Assembly: GCA_029582165.1 (NCBI GenBank)
Contig: CM055870.1
Location: forward strand, 48,316,513 to 48,380,512
Reading direction: 5' to 3'
Origin: Portulaca oleracea
Lineage: Eukaryota; Streptophyta; Magnoliopsida; Caryophyllales; Portulacaceae
Length of the DNA: 64,000 nucleotides
Shown here one piece after another: positions 25,632 to 37,222 of this stretch. How positions within the stretch are numbered: position 1 is the stretch's first letter; each line of letters opens with the position of its first letter. Under the pieces are notes generated by a model. It was given only the letters and a program-made list of their open reading frames with translations, made no database searches and had not been told where the DNA came from. The translations under genes and the position numbers were made by a program.

Positions 25632-28600
25632 TTCCCCCCTTGTTGAGAAGAGTTTGTCCTCAAACTAGGGAGGTCTTCGTTTTCATCATAGTAGGGTTTT
25701 AAATCAGCAACATTGAAAGTAGCACTTCCTCCGTAATCTTCGTTTAGTGCTAGCTTGTATGCATTATCTCCAACTCTTTCTAAAACTTCAAAAGGACCGT
25801 CAGCTCTGGGAACTAACTTTCCTTTTCATCTTGGAGGGGAACCTCTCCTTTTTCAACTGAACCCATACTAGATCTCCTGGTTGAAAAATAACCCTTTTCC
25901 TTTTCTTGTTAGCTAAGTCTGAAACAGATTGGGTGTACTTAGCTATTTTCTCCTTAACTTCCTCATGGAGCTTCCGTATTTCTTGGGCTCGTTTTTGGGC
26001 TTCATGGCTGAACCTTATGGCGCTGATAGGAGTGAGGTCCATAGCGTAGTAAGGTTCCTTCCATAAACAACTTGGAAAGGTGAACGACCCGTTGCCTTGC
26101 TTGGAGCCACGTTGAATGCAAATTCAGTGTGGGAGAAGAGTGTCCCATCCTTTCTTGTTCTTGCTCACTAAGGACCTCAATAGCGAACCTAGGTGGTCCG
26201 ATTGGTGACCTCCGTTTGCAACGGTGCATGGGTGACATGCGGCTGAATTTGAGCTTGGTTCCCATCTTCTTCCAGAGAGTAACCCAAAAGTGGCTAAGGA
26301 ACTTTGCATCCCGATCTGAGACCATAGTCCTAGGTATTCCATGGAGCCGAACGACTTCTTGGAAATATAGTTCTGCCACTCTAACTGCATCATAGGTGGT
26401 GTGACATGGGATAAAGTGAGCCATCTTTGAGAATCGATCAACAACCACCATGATTGAATCCTTCCCACGTTGAGTCCTAGGTAGTCCCACAATGAAATCG
26501 AGACTAATATCTTCCCAAGGACCTTCAGGGATGGGCAAGGGCGTGTATAACCCTTGGGGAAGCACATGACTCTTCGATAAATTGCATGTTGAACACCTTC
26601 TAACCATATGTTCGACGTCTTTGACCATGTGGGGCCAAAAATAGTGTTCTTTCAACATCAGATAAGTATTCTCAATACCTAAGTGTACTGCAAGGCTCCC
26701 TCCAGGTACTTCTAAGATAAGAATTTCCCTAATACTGCTTCTAGAATACACGCTTGATTCCCATGAAATAGAAAACCATGCTCCACGTGATACTGGTCGT
26801 TGGGGCGGTTTTTGCAGTCTACGTAGATCTCCTTGAAATCTGTATCTTCTTCATAGAGATCTTTGATGTGTTCAAGCCCTATCACACGTGAATCAAGGAC
26901 TTGAAGGAGCACATAACGGCGAGAAAGGGCATCTGCTCCCTTATTCAGATGGCCGGCTTTGTGCTGAATGACGAAGTGATAAGCTTGCATAAATTCAACC
27001 CACTTAGCATGGCGTGGATTTAACTTATGTTGGCCCTGAATATATTTTAGTGCCTCGTGGTCGCTATGCAGAATAAGTTCGTGGCCGATGAGATAGTGTC
27101 GCCAATGTTCTAGGGCACGAATAATAGCATAGAATTCCTTGTCGTACGAGCTGTACTTCTTCCGGGCATCACTGAGTTTCTCGCTGTAATAGGCCAAGGG
27201 ACGGCCTTCCTGTGTTAATACTGCTCCAATTCCAACTCCAGAAGCATCGCACTCCACTTCAAACCTTTTGTCAAAGCTTGGTAGGGCAAGGACAGGGGCG
27301 GTGTAGAGTTGAATTTTGATAGAATCAAACGCCTATTGTGCTGATGGCGTCCAACTGAACTCTTTGCTCTTGATGGCTCGGTCATGGGTGCCATAATCGA
27401 AAGTTTTTCACGAACCTTCTGTAGAAGGAGGCTAAGCCGTGAAAACTCCTGATGTCGTGAATGCTAGCTGGTGTAGGCCACTCTTTGATTGCCTTGATTT
27501 TCTCTTCATCAACCTGTATCCCATCAGCCGAGAGTACATAGCCAAGAAAGACTACTTTGTTGGTGAAGAAGTGGCACTTGGCAAGATTCCCATAAAGTTT
27601 CTCGTGATCTAGCAAATCAAGGACTGACGTGAGGTGTTGCAGATGTTCCTCCTCACTCCTGCTGTATATAAGTATATCGTCGAAGTAGACAACAACACAC
27701 TTGCCGATAAGTGGCTTCAGAACCTGATTCATTAGTCTCATAAAAGTAGAAGGGGCATTAGTTAGTCCAAAAGGCATGACTAACCATTCGTAAAGACCTC
27801 CTTTGGTTTTGAATGCTGTTTTCCATTCATCTTCGGCTTGAATCCGAATCTGATAGTACCCGCTTCTAAGGTCTATTTTTGAAAAGACCTGGGCGCCATG
27901 TAGTTCGTCTAAAAGATCCTCAAGTCTAGGAATTGGGAACCTGTACTTGATGGTGATCTTATTTATGGCCTTGCAGTCGATACACATTCGTTGACTTCCG
28001 TCTTTCTTTGGGACCAATAACGCTGGAACGGCGCACGGACTGAGACTTTCCCATATCATACCCTTCGCTAACAGATCATCAACTTGCCTTTGGATCTCCT
28101 GTGTCGCTAGGGTTCATGCGGTATGCCGGTTTGTTTGGTAAGACTGACCCCGGGACTAGATCAATCTTATGCTGAATGTCTCGCTCAGGTGGTAAACCTG
28201 GCGGCATCTCTTCTGGGAACACATGAGAATATCGTTCCAAAAGAGGGGTGACAAGGTGGTGGACGTCAACTTCGTGAGTTGGGACGTCAGGTGGGGAAGT
28301 TTTGTGGCTGGATTCGGTGTTTAGGTTCAAGAGAATGATCTCTTTATGCCCACTGAACTCATGATGTTCAGCTGACATGGAAGGGATTGGATCTGGATCA
28401 TTCGCTTTGGGTTGGGATGGAAAGGTTACTTTCAGTGGAGCTAGGGTGATTTTTTTGTGGTTGAACCTGAAGGTGTAGGTGTTGGCTCTTCCATCATGTA
28501 TCACACTCCTGTCAAATAACCAGGGTCTTCCCAACAAAAGATGACAAGCATCCATAGGCAAGATATCACACCAAATAGAATCTTGATAGTTCTTGCCAAT

Positions 28601-28879
28601 GGAAAAGCTTACCAAGCATTGATGAGTAACTTGTAGTCCTTCACCCTGATTGAGCCATTGGATGGTGTAGGGCTTGGGATGTGGACTGGTTTCCAGCTGA
28701 AGTTTGTCCACCAAAGTTGTTGAAGCCACATTGGTGTAGCTTCCTCCATCAACGATTAAGGAGCAGACCTTTCCTTTGATAGTGCAGCGAGACTGAAAGA
28801 TAGCCTCTCGTTGTTGTTGGTCTTCTGGGACAATCGAACTGCTGAGGATCCTCCTCATGAAGAGCAATTCATGTGCCAA
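25571..28879 (-). pseudogene. CRM-type pol, copy B, frame-broken
   Basis: Same domain order as copy A. Protease and the N-terminal RT linker are at 28079-28879, RT at 27382-28059 ([18 protein letters not shown]). RNase H is at 26712-27257 ([41 protein letters not shown]), and integrase is in pieces at 26002-26751 and 25800-26042. It is split by a 2-bp loss in the codons after NPSDT (about 28102), by damage near 27390, and by indels at about 26030 and 26220. It lacks gag and shares the frameshift after FPSKMKRK near 25815-25830 with the other copies. Copy B is the only one in which the whole RNase H core reads in one frame. Confidence 0.85.
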
Positions 28880-29077
28880 ACGTGGTAGGGGTCACGGGTA
28901 GGGAATGTATTTGGGCTTTTGTGGAGTTTTGGGTTGCAGTTGCTTCAAGGTTTGAAGGTTACGTGTTTGGATTGCGGGGGTAAGCTATTGGAATAGCAGG
29001 TTAAGCTATTGGAATAGCAGGTTAAGCTTTTGGATTTGAAGGTTACGTGTTTGGTTTACACTCAACACTAACCTAGA

Positions 29078-29089
29078 GCTCTGATACCA
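29078..29089 (-). promoter_or_regulatory. Primer-binding site of CRM unit B (tRNA-iMet)
   Basis: Minus strand TGGTATCAGAGC, 4 nt from the LTR end (CATCA, AAAG, TGGTATC). The same site in unit C is at 33890-33901. Confidence 0.9.
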
Positions 29090-29093
29090 CTTT

Positions 29094-30433
29094 TGATGTA
29101 TTACCGGATCAAGAAGGGTTCTTGATTTCAATAATACATGAAACACGTGTAACCAAACAACAGAAGGGGGGATGGTTCACGAGATTAGGGAGAGAGAAGG
29201 CGAAGGTTCTCGTGAATTAGGGTTCTTTGTGGAGGACGTTTTGCCGAGAGGGCTTTTGTGGTTTCAAGATTCAAGAAAGATTGAATCTTGAACAGGAAGG
29301 GGATGAATGAGAGGAATCTTGTATGGAGGTTAGGAGGGGATTGACGTTGGGATGGGGAAGAGAGAAGGAGGTTTGCGTGAGATAAGAAGAGGGGAGAGAG
29401 AGAAAGTTGGCGTTTGATGTGAGAGAGAGTGTGAGGTTGTTAGGTTATTGGAGGAGAGAGAAGATTGTTATGGAGAGAGAGGGAAAAGAGGGGTGGCGTT
29501 GGAGAGAGGGGAAGGGTGACGATTTGTGGGGGGGTTTTGAGGAGGTGGAGGTGGCGTTGGGATGAGGGGGGAGGATAGAGGGTTGAATGTGACTTAACTG
29601 TATTGACAGAAAGCTCACAATGTAATTACCTTAACTATATTGATAGAAAGGTAAGAACGGATAGATCTAGGTTTCCTAATTGAATCCACAAAAAGGACAA
29701 CCTAGGGCTAACTTGATCTAGACCGCAACCTAGGATCAAGCTCTTCCTAACCACTTGGGTGCCAGACCAAGATACAATAGAAGAAAAGGGGTGAGAGTTT
29801 ATCCAAACACTCGAGGGAAAGCTAAAAGCTTAAGGGGTTTCATATTTCTGAATTGATTTAATTGAATGCCTTGAGAGGCTGCATCCCTATTTATACTATG
29901 AGGGTCCTGAAGGGACTAAAACTCTCCAACTTGGCGTGCAAGCCAAAGAGTTCTACTACTAGTTGCCTAATCTATTCTACTCCTCCTTGGATTAGAATTC
30001 CTTATCCTAGGGGGAGTTGGTTTGTAACAAACCTTATCCTAATAACAAACCTTATCCTAATCATCTTGGCTTTCCTAATCCGGATTGGATTAGTTACACA
30101 ATTAGTCAATTCCTAACTAGGAATTAAATCATGCGACTATTCTAACCTAATTAAAATAAACACACCAAAAACTAATTAAGCTAAATAATTAAATTACATC
30201 CAAAAATCAAGATCATAAAATTGGGCTTGTGAACTTGACTTGGACGTGTGGTACTCTTGGCCTTGGCGTGAGCTTGGCCCATCTTCTAGGATGTTTGGAC
30301 ATCCTCTTGAAATAAGCTACACACCATATGAGTTGGCCTTTGAACTTTCACGTTGTACCCTTCATCTATGGATCATTCCACTTCTTTGTAAATAGTTTGG
30401 ATCTCCTGATTAGAAGCGGCCTGATTTCCATCA
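29094..30433 (-). mobile_element. CRM-type LTR C (internal to the array)
   Basis: 1340 bp, TGATG to CATCA, followed on the plus strand by the purine-tract complement TTCCCCCCTTGTT at 30434-30446. It is very close to LTR D, which suggests recent duplication. Confidence 0.88.
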
Positions 30434-33400
30434 TTCCCCCCTTGTTGAGAAGAGTTTGTCCTCAAACTAGGGAGGTCTTCGTTTTCATCATAGTAGGGTT
30501 TTAAATCAGCAACATTGAAAGTAGCACTTCCTCCGTAATCTTCGTTTAGTGCTAGCTTGTATGCATTATCTCCAACTCTTTCTAAAACTTCAAAAGGACC
30601 GTCAGCTCTGGGAACTAACTTTCCTTTTCATCTTGGAGGGGAACCTCTCCTTTTTCAACTGAACCCATACTAGATCTCCTGGTTGAAAAATAACCCTTTT
30701 CCTTTTCTTGTTAGCTAAGTCTGAAACAGATTGGGTGTACTTAGCTATTTTCTCCTTAACTTCCTCATGGAGCTTCCGTATTTCTTGGGCTCGTTTTTGG
30801 GCTTCATGGCTGAACCTTATGGCGCTGTTGATAGGAGTGAGGTCCATAGGCGTAGTAAGGTTCCTTCCATAAACAACTTGGAAAGGTGAACGACCCGTTG
30901 CCTTGCTTGGAGCCCTGTTGAATGCAAATTCAGCGTGTGGGAGAAGAGTGTCCCATCCTTTCTTGTTCTTGCTCACTAAGGACCTCAATAGCGAACCTAG
31001 GGTCCGATTGGTGACCTCCGTTTGACCGTCGGTCTGTGGGTGACATGCGGTGCTGAATTTGAGCTTGGTTCCCATCTTCTTCCAGAGAGTAACCCAAAAG
31101 TGGCTAAGGAACTTTGCATCCCGATCTGAGACCATAGTCCTAGGTATTCCATGGAGCCGAACGACTTCTTGGAAATATAGTTCTGCCACTCTAACTGCAT
31201 CATAGGTGGTGTGACATGGGATAAAGTGAGCCATCTTTGAGAATCGATCAACAACCACCATGATTGAATCCTTCCCACGTTGAGTCCTAGGTAGTCCCAC
31301 AATGAAATCGAGACTAATATCTTCCCAAGGACCTTCAGGGATGGGCAAGGGCGTGTATAACCCTTGGGGAAGCACATGACTCTTCGATAAATTGCATGTT
31401 GAACACCTTCTAACCATATGTTCGACGTCTTTGACCATGTGGGGCCAAAAATAGTGTTCTTTCAACATCAGATAAGTCTTCTCAATACCGAAGTGTCTGC
31501 AGGCTCTCCATGAACTTCTAAGATAAGAAGTTCCTAAGATCGCTTCTAGAATACGCTTGATTCCCATGAAATAGAAACCATGCTCCACGTGATCTCGTCG
31601 TTGGGGCGGTTTTGCGATCTACGAGATCTCCTTGAAATCAGATCTTCTTCATAGAGATCTTTGATGTGTTCAAGCCCTATCACACGTGAATCAAGGACTT
31701 GAAGGAGCACATAACGGCGAGAGAAAGGGCATCCGCTCCTTATTGGATAATGGCTTGGTCTTTGAATGACGGCGATAAGTCAGATAAATTCAACCCACTT
31801 AGCATGGCGTGGATTTAACTTATGTTGGCCCTGAATATATTTTAGTGCCTCGTGGTCGCTATGCAGAATAAGTTCGTGGCCGATGAGATAGTGTCGCCAA
31901 TGTTCTAGGGCACGAATAATAGCATAGAATTCCTTGTCGCATTTGCGCACTTCTTCCGCATCACCGAAGTTTCACGTAATAGGCCAAGGGACGGCCTTCC
32001 TGTGTTAATACTGCTCCAATTCCAACTCCAGAAGCATCGCACTCCACTTCAAACCTTTTGTCAAAGCTTGGTAGGGCAAGGACAGGGGCGGTGTAGAGTT
32101 GAATTTTGATAGAATCAAACGCCTATTGTGCTGATGGCGTCCAACTGAACTCTTTGCTCTTCAGTAGCTCGGTCATGGGTGCCATAATCGAGCTGAAGTT
32201 TTTCACGAACCTTCTGTAGAAGGAGGCTAAGCCGTGAAAACTCCTGATGTCGTGAATGCTAGCTGGTGTAGGCCACTCTTTGATTGCCTTGATTTTCTCT
32301 TCATCAACCTGTATCCCATCAGCCGAGAGTACATAGCCAAGAAAGACTACTTTGTTGGTGAAGAAGTGGCACTTGGCAAGATTCCCATAAAGTTTCTCGT
32401 GATCTAGCAAATCAAGGACTGACGTGAGGTGTTGCAGATGTTCCTCCTCACTCCTGCTGTATATAAGTATATCGTCGAAGTAGACAACAACACACTTGCC
32501 GATAAGTGGCTTCAGAACCTGATTCATTAGTCTCATAAAAGTAGAAGGGGCATTAGTTAGTCCAAAAGGCATGACTAACCATTCGTAAAGACCTCCTTTG
32601 GTTTTGAATGCTGTTTTCCATTCATCTTCGGCTTGAATCCGAATCTGATAGTACCCGCTTCTAAGGTCTATTTTTGAAAAGACCTGGGCGCCATGTAGTT
32701 CGTCTAAAAGATCCTCAAGTCTAGGAATTGGGAACCTGTACTTGATGGTGATCTTATTTATGGCCTTGCAGTCGATACACATTCGTTGACTTCCGTCTTT
32801 CTTTGGGACCAATAACGCTGGAACGGCGCACGGACTGAGACTTTCCCATATCATACCCTTCGCTAACAGATCATCAACTTGCCTTTGGATCTCCTGTGTG
32901 TCGCTAGGGTTCATGCGGTATGCCGGTTTGTTTGGTAAGATCGACCGACTAGATCAATCTTATCTTTGAATGTCTCGCCGGTGGTAAACTCGGCGCATCT
33001 CTTCTGGGAACACATGAGAATATCGTTCCAAAAGAGGGGTGACAAGGTGGTGGACGTCAACTTCGTGAGTTGGGACGTCAGGTGGGGAAGTTTTGTGGCT
33101 GGATTCGGTGTTTAGGTTCAAGAGAATGATCTCTTTATGCCCACTGAACTCATGATGTTCAGCTGACATGGAAGGGATTGGATCTGGATCATTCGCTTTG
33201 GGTTGGGATGGAAAGGTTACTTTCAGTGGAGCTAGGGTGATTTTTTTGTGGTTGAACCTGAAGGTGTAGGTGTTGGCTCTTCCATCATGTATCACACTCC
33301 TGTCAAATAACCAGGGTCTTCCCAACAAAAGATGACAAGCATCCATAGGCAAGATATCACACCAAATAGAATCTTGATAGTTCTTGCCAATGGAAAAGCT

Positions 33401-33670
33401 TACCAAGCATTGATGAGTAACTTGTAGTCCTTCACCCTGATTGAGCCATTGGATGGTGTAGGGCTTGGGATGTGGACTGGTTTCCAGCTGAAGTTTGTCC
33501 ACCAAAGTTGTTGAAGCCACATTGGTGTAGCTTCCTCCATCAACGATTAAGGAGCAGACCTTTCCTTTGATAGTGCAGCGAGACTGAAAGATAGCCTCTC
33601 GTTGTTGTTGGTCTTCTGGGACAATCGAACTGCTGAGGATCCTCCTCATGAAGAGCAATTCATGTGCCAT
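30373..33670 (-). pseudogene. CRM-type pol, copy C, best preserved integrase
   Basis: Protease is at 32960-33670, starting at a true ATG (MAHELLFMRR) only about 220 bp after the primer-binding site. RT is at 32123-32914 and continues through [16 protein letters not shown]. RNase H (31730-32120) is scrambled by indels. Integrase at 30602-31588 is one long frame, with zinc-finger residues [10 protein letters not shown], catalytic D in LDFIVGL, D in VSDRDAKF and E in TDGQTEV. One extra A after KMKRK shifts the frame. Reading past it, GPFEVLERVGDNAYKLAL, SATFNVADLKPY and SSQQGGND continue to a stop at 30373-30375, inside LTR C. A pol that overlaps the 3' LTR is known for some CRM elements. Gag is absent. 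Confidence 0.87.
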
Positions 33671-33905
33671 GGTAGGGGTTGAAACGCCAGTTTGACGTTG
33701 GGTAGGGAAGGGAATGTATTTGGGCTGTTTGTGGAGTTTTGGGTTGCAGGTTGGTACTGAAGGTTTGAAGGTTACGTGTTTGGATTGCAGGGTAAGCTAT
33801 TGGAATAGCAGGTTAAGCTATTGGAATAGCAGGTTAAGCTTTTGGATTTGAAGGTTACGTGTTTGGTTTACACTCAACACTAACCTAGAGCTCTGATACC
33901 ACTTT

Positions 33906-35246
33906 TGATGTATTACCGGATCAAGAAGGGTTCTTGATTTCAATAATACATGAAACACGTGTAACCAAACAACAGAAGGGGGGATGGTTCACGAGATTAG
34001 GGAGAGAGAAGGCGAAGGTTCTCGTGAATTAGGGTTCTTTGTGGAGGACGTTTTGCCGAGAGGGCTTTTGTGGTTTCAAGATTCAAGAAAGATTGAATCT
34101 TGAACAGGAAGGGGATGAATGAGAGGAATCTTGTATGGAGGTTAGGAGGGGATTGACGTTGGGATGGGGAAGAGAGAAGGAGGTTTGCGTGAGATAAGAA
34201 GAGGGGAGAGAGAGAAAGTTGGCGTTTGATGTGAGAGAGAGTGTGAGGTTGTTAGGTTATTGGAGGAGAGAGCTGGGTGCTATGGAGCGAGAGGCACATG
34301 TGGTGTGGCGTTGGAGAGAGGGGAAGGGTGACGATTTGTGGGGGGGTTTTGAGGAGGTGGAGGTGGCGTTGGGATGAGGGGGGGAGGATAGAGGGTTGAA
34401 TGTGACTTAACTGTATTGACAGAAAGCTCACAATGTAATTACCTTAAGTATATTGATAGAAAGGTAAGAACGGATAGATCTAGGTTTCCTAATTGAATCC
34501 ACAAAAAGGACAACCTAGGGCTAACTTGATCTAGACCGCAACCTAGGATCAAGCTCTTCCTAACCACTTGGGTGCCAGACCAAGATACAATAGAAGAAAA
34601 GGGGTGAGAGTTTATCCAAACACTCGAGGGAAAGCTAAAAGCTTAAGGGGTTTCATATTTCTGAATTGATTTAATTGAATGCCTTGAGAGGCTGCATCCC
34701 TATTTATACTATGAGGGTCCTGAAGGGACTAAAACTCTCCAACTTGGCGTGCAAGCCAAAGAGTTCTACTACTAGTTGCCTAATCTATTCTACTCCTCCT
34801 TGGATTAGAATTCCTTATCCTAGGGGGAGTTGGTTTGTAACAAACCTTATCCTAATAACAAACCTTATCCTAATCATCTTGGCTTTCCTAATCCGGATTG
34901 GATTAGTTACACAATTAGTCAATTCCTAACTAGGAATTAAATCATGCGACTATTCTAACCTAATTAAAATAAACACACCAAAAACTAATTAAGCTAAATA
35001 ATTAAATTACATCCAAAAATCAAGATCATAAAATTGGGCTTGTGAACTTGACTTGGACGTGTGGTACTCTTGGCCTTGGCGTGAGCTTGGCCCATCTTCT
35101 AGGATGTTTGGACATCCTCTTGAAATAAGCTACACACCATATGAGTTGGCCTTTGAACTTTCACGTTGTACCCTTCATCTATGGATCGTTCCACTTCTTT
35201 GTAAATAGTTTGGATCTCCTGATTAGAAGCGGCCTGATTTCCATCA
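33906..35246 (-). mobile_element. CRM-type LTR D (outer 5' LTR)
   Basis: 1341 bp, TGATG to CATCA, followed directly by the second CAAAT target duplication at 35247-35251. Its left neighbour is the primer-binding site of unit C. A short block near 34272-34312 differs from the other LTRs. Confidence 0.88.
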
Positions 35247-35251
35247 CAAAT

Positions 35252-35674
35252 ATTTAAGTTTAAACGTCTATATTCATTTCTTGTACTTACTCTCTTATGT
35301 TTATGAATTCCAGTTACTTATTCTTGTTTTTCCACTTTCTCATTTTCAAAATGATTTTAAATGCCGGCACTAAAATCGTTTTCGAACGGTTTGTCGTGTT
35401 GGAGGTTTGTGTACTGAGTGTTTTCCCACTCACTTTGTGTATGTTTTCAATGTTTTGTTTTTTAGGCGGTCCGAGCTCCCAAAGTAAAGGCAAGGTTAAG
35501 CAGAAGTAAAACTTCCGCGTGCAAGGTAGTCTTAAAGGGCGGTTTTGGCCGACATCGGTGGTCTTCCTGGTTCCAGAGATTGATTTATGTTGGAGAAAGT
35601 TTAATATATATATACATTTCGTTGATGGGTGTACAAAGTTTAGTATATATGTTTTTGGTGATTGTTTATGTATC
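35252..35674 (+). repeat. Inverted partial copy of the LTR at 15961-17627, second segment
   Basis: Continues the reverse-complement match from 19545 (matching about 16380 down to 15961). It ends after GATTGTTTATGTAT at 35674, where the twin carries on to 15792. The LTR copy is therefore truncated. Confidence 0.85.
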
Positions 35675-35935
35675 GTGTTATTCGGGAAAAATATTGAACT
35701 GTCATTTAAATAAGTATCCGTCAATGATTTCGCAAGTAACCGTCAATGATTTCGCTGAGTGAACAATGATGTTCTATCCAGTGAACAATCGTGCATGATA
35801 ATTCAATAACCGCGAATACTTGCTGCATGTAACCGTTCACTTTGTAGCTGAAATAAAAATAAGTAATTAAAATATCTGACATAGATGCCATGTCAGCTCT
35901 TGGAGCACATGCTCCAGGAGCATACAATAATTTGC
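35675..35935. mobile_element. Right part of the 22-bp-repeat family element
   Basis: Units of about 22 bp begin GTATCCGTCAATG, GTAACCGTCAATG, GTGAACAATGATG and GTGAACAATCGTG (about 35705-35780). The terminus at 35898-35935 contains GGAGCACATGCTCC and ends AATTTGC. This is the inverted counterpart of the terminus at 12252. Confidence 0.6.
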
Positions 35936-35984
35936 ACCTTACCACTTAGGCATTGGTACATAACATGAGTCATCTCTTTTAATT

Positions 35985-36314
35985 TTACCTATTCTCCTTT
36001 TGTTGCCTCTTCAATTCTTCATGAGCCTTAGCCACCCTTTGCCTTAGGAACTCCTCTTAGCTCACCATTTTCTTGACCTTCTCCATCTCCAGCAGCCGCT
36101 TGAAACTCGAGCCGACCTCCCGAGCCCCCGACGAGCTGGGCCACACCACGGGCCAGACCTCGTATGCGCTATAAAGGATGGCACAGGCCTTGACATCGCA
36201 TAAGGTGGTTAGTTCATCCATCTTCTTCAAGAGGCCCCTCTTGCTCTTCTTGTATGTGGCTTTTCGGGCCGAGTCGTTGGTGATGAAGGCTAGCTTCACC
36301 TTCTTCCTTGTCAT
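35985..36314 (-). pseudogene. Type I (M-gamma) MADS-box gene remnant, AGL80-like, interrupted by a stop codon
   Basis: MADS-domain transcription factor; the AGL80 group acts in the central cell and endosperm (family knowledge). The start MTRKKVKLAF at 36314 matches the family exactly. The MADS domain continues through SARKATYKKSKRGLLKKMDE and LCDVKACAILYS, then WPSSSGAREVGSSFKRL. After 85 residues a TAA (36057-36059) stops the frame. The same frame continues on the far side with EEFLRQRVAKAHEELKRQ up to another TAA at 35985-35987, matching the family's next segment. So the first stop looks like a single substitution, probably CAA to TAA. Total length is about 109 codons against 300 or more in the family, so the C-terminal half is missing as well. 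A TATA-like TATATATA lies at about 36400 on the minus strand. It could still make a short MADS-only protein. Confidence 0.82.
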
Positions 36315-37189
36315 GGTGGTGATGGAGATGAAAACGCTCAAGAAAAGAAATTCAAATATTTTTTGAGGGGATGTGTTTATGTTACCGAATAGAGACCGGT
36401 ATATATAAGGAGCAAGCAAATTGAGAAGATTATGAAATTTATGACAAAATATTTTGTTTTAAAATATTATTTGATATGATGATGGATGAGATTGTTGGAG
36501 GTTTGGTGAGTTGTAAAAAGTAAATTTTTTATATTCTCACAGTGGATATTGTTAGTCACATTGAATTTTGAGAGTTCTCGGATTAAATTTCCCTTGAACT
36601 TTGCGCTCAAAATTTATTTTGTTAACAAAATGCCCTTAAACCAGTTAAAAGAAACAAAATTACCCTTTTGACCTGATATTGTAAGTTGCATGTGATTAAG
36701 TCACTTTTCTGCAGGTTAACTCGTTTTCCCTCTTTAATTAAGTTTGACAAATTAAAAAGTTGTCTAAAAGGCAATAGTTCCCTGCTCCCCTTTTATTTCG
36801 TCATTTCTTCCCTCCATTCTTTCACTACTCCAACCTTCTTTCTCATTCCTTTCATTCCATCATCCCCCACCTGGTTCAGATTCTTCACTTCAACTTCATC
36901 ATTTTCGACTCTGCTATGGCCATTCCATATGAGTTTGATGATGTTTGTATGTGTTGCATTTTCCTTAAAGATATTTTTCCTACTAATTTCTTTATCTCCA
37001 TCCAATGGGACTAAACTCTCCTCAAATGGCCAACCTGGTCTACCAAGTCATGCACATCAATATCAGATAGTTCACATTCAACATATCTCAAATACCCCTC
37101 ATTTTCAAACTCACATTGATAATAAAGGCAGAGACACATTGATCAAAATTACCATGACAATGTTGATGATGAAGAGGTTGTGACATTGA

Positions 37190-37191
37190 GG

Positions 37192-37220
<29 letters not shown>
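37190..37220. repeat. (GAA)n microsatellite
   Basis: About ten GAA/AAG units inside the second MULE. Confidence 0.85.

Positions 37221-37222
<2 letters not shown>

Larger units (their letters stand above)
19541..35251 (-). mobile_element. Tandem array of a CRM-type Ty3/gypsy element: four LTRs and three internal regions
   Basis: The array proper is 19546-35246. It starts TGATG and ends CATCA, and is flanked by one 5-bp duplication CAAAT (19541-19545 and 35247-35251), so it occupies a single insertion site. Order on the plus strand: LTR A, internal A, LTR B, internal B, LTR C, internal C, LTR D, all in minus orientation. A normal insertion has two LTRs. Three head-to-tail units can arise by unequal recombination between LTRs, or by misassembly. 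The interrupted host sequence reads continuously across the duplication when compared with its inverted twin at 16370-16385. Confidence 0.88.
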
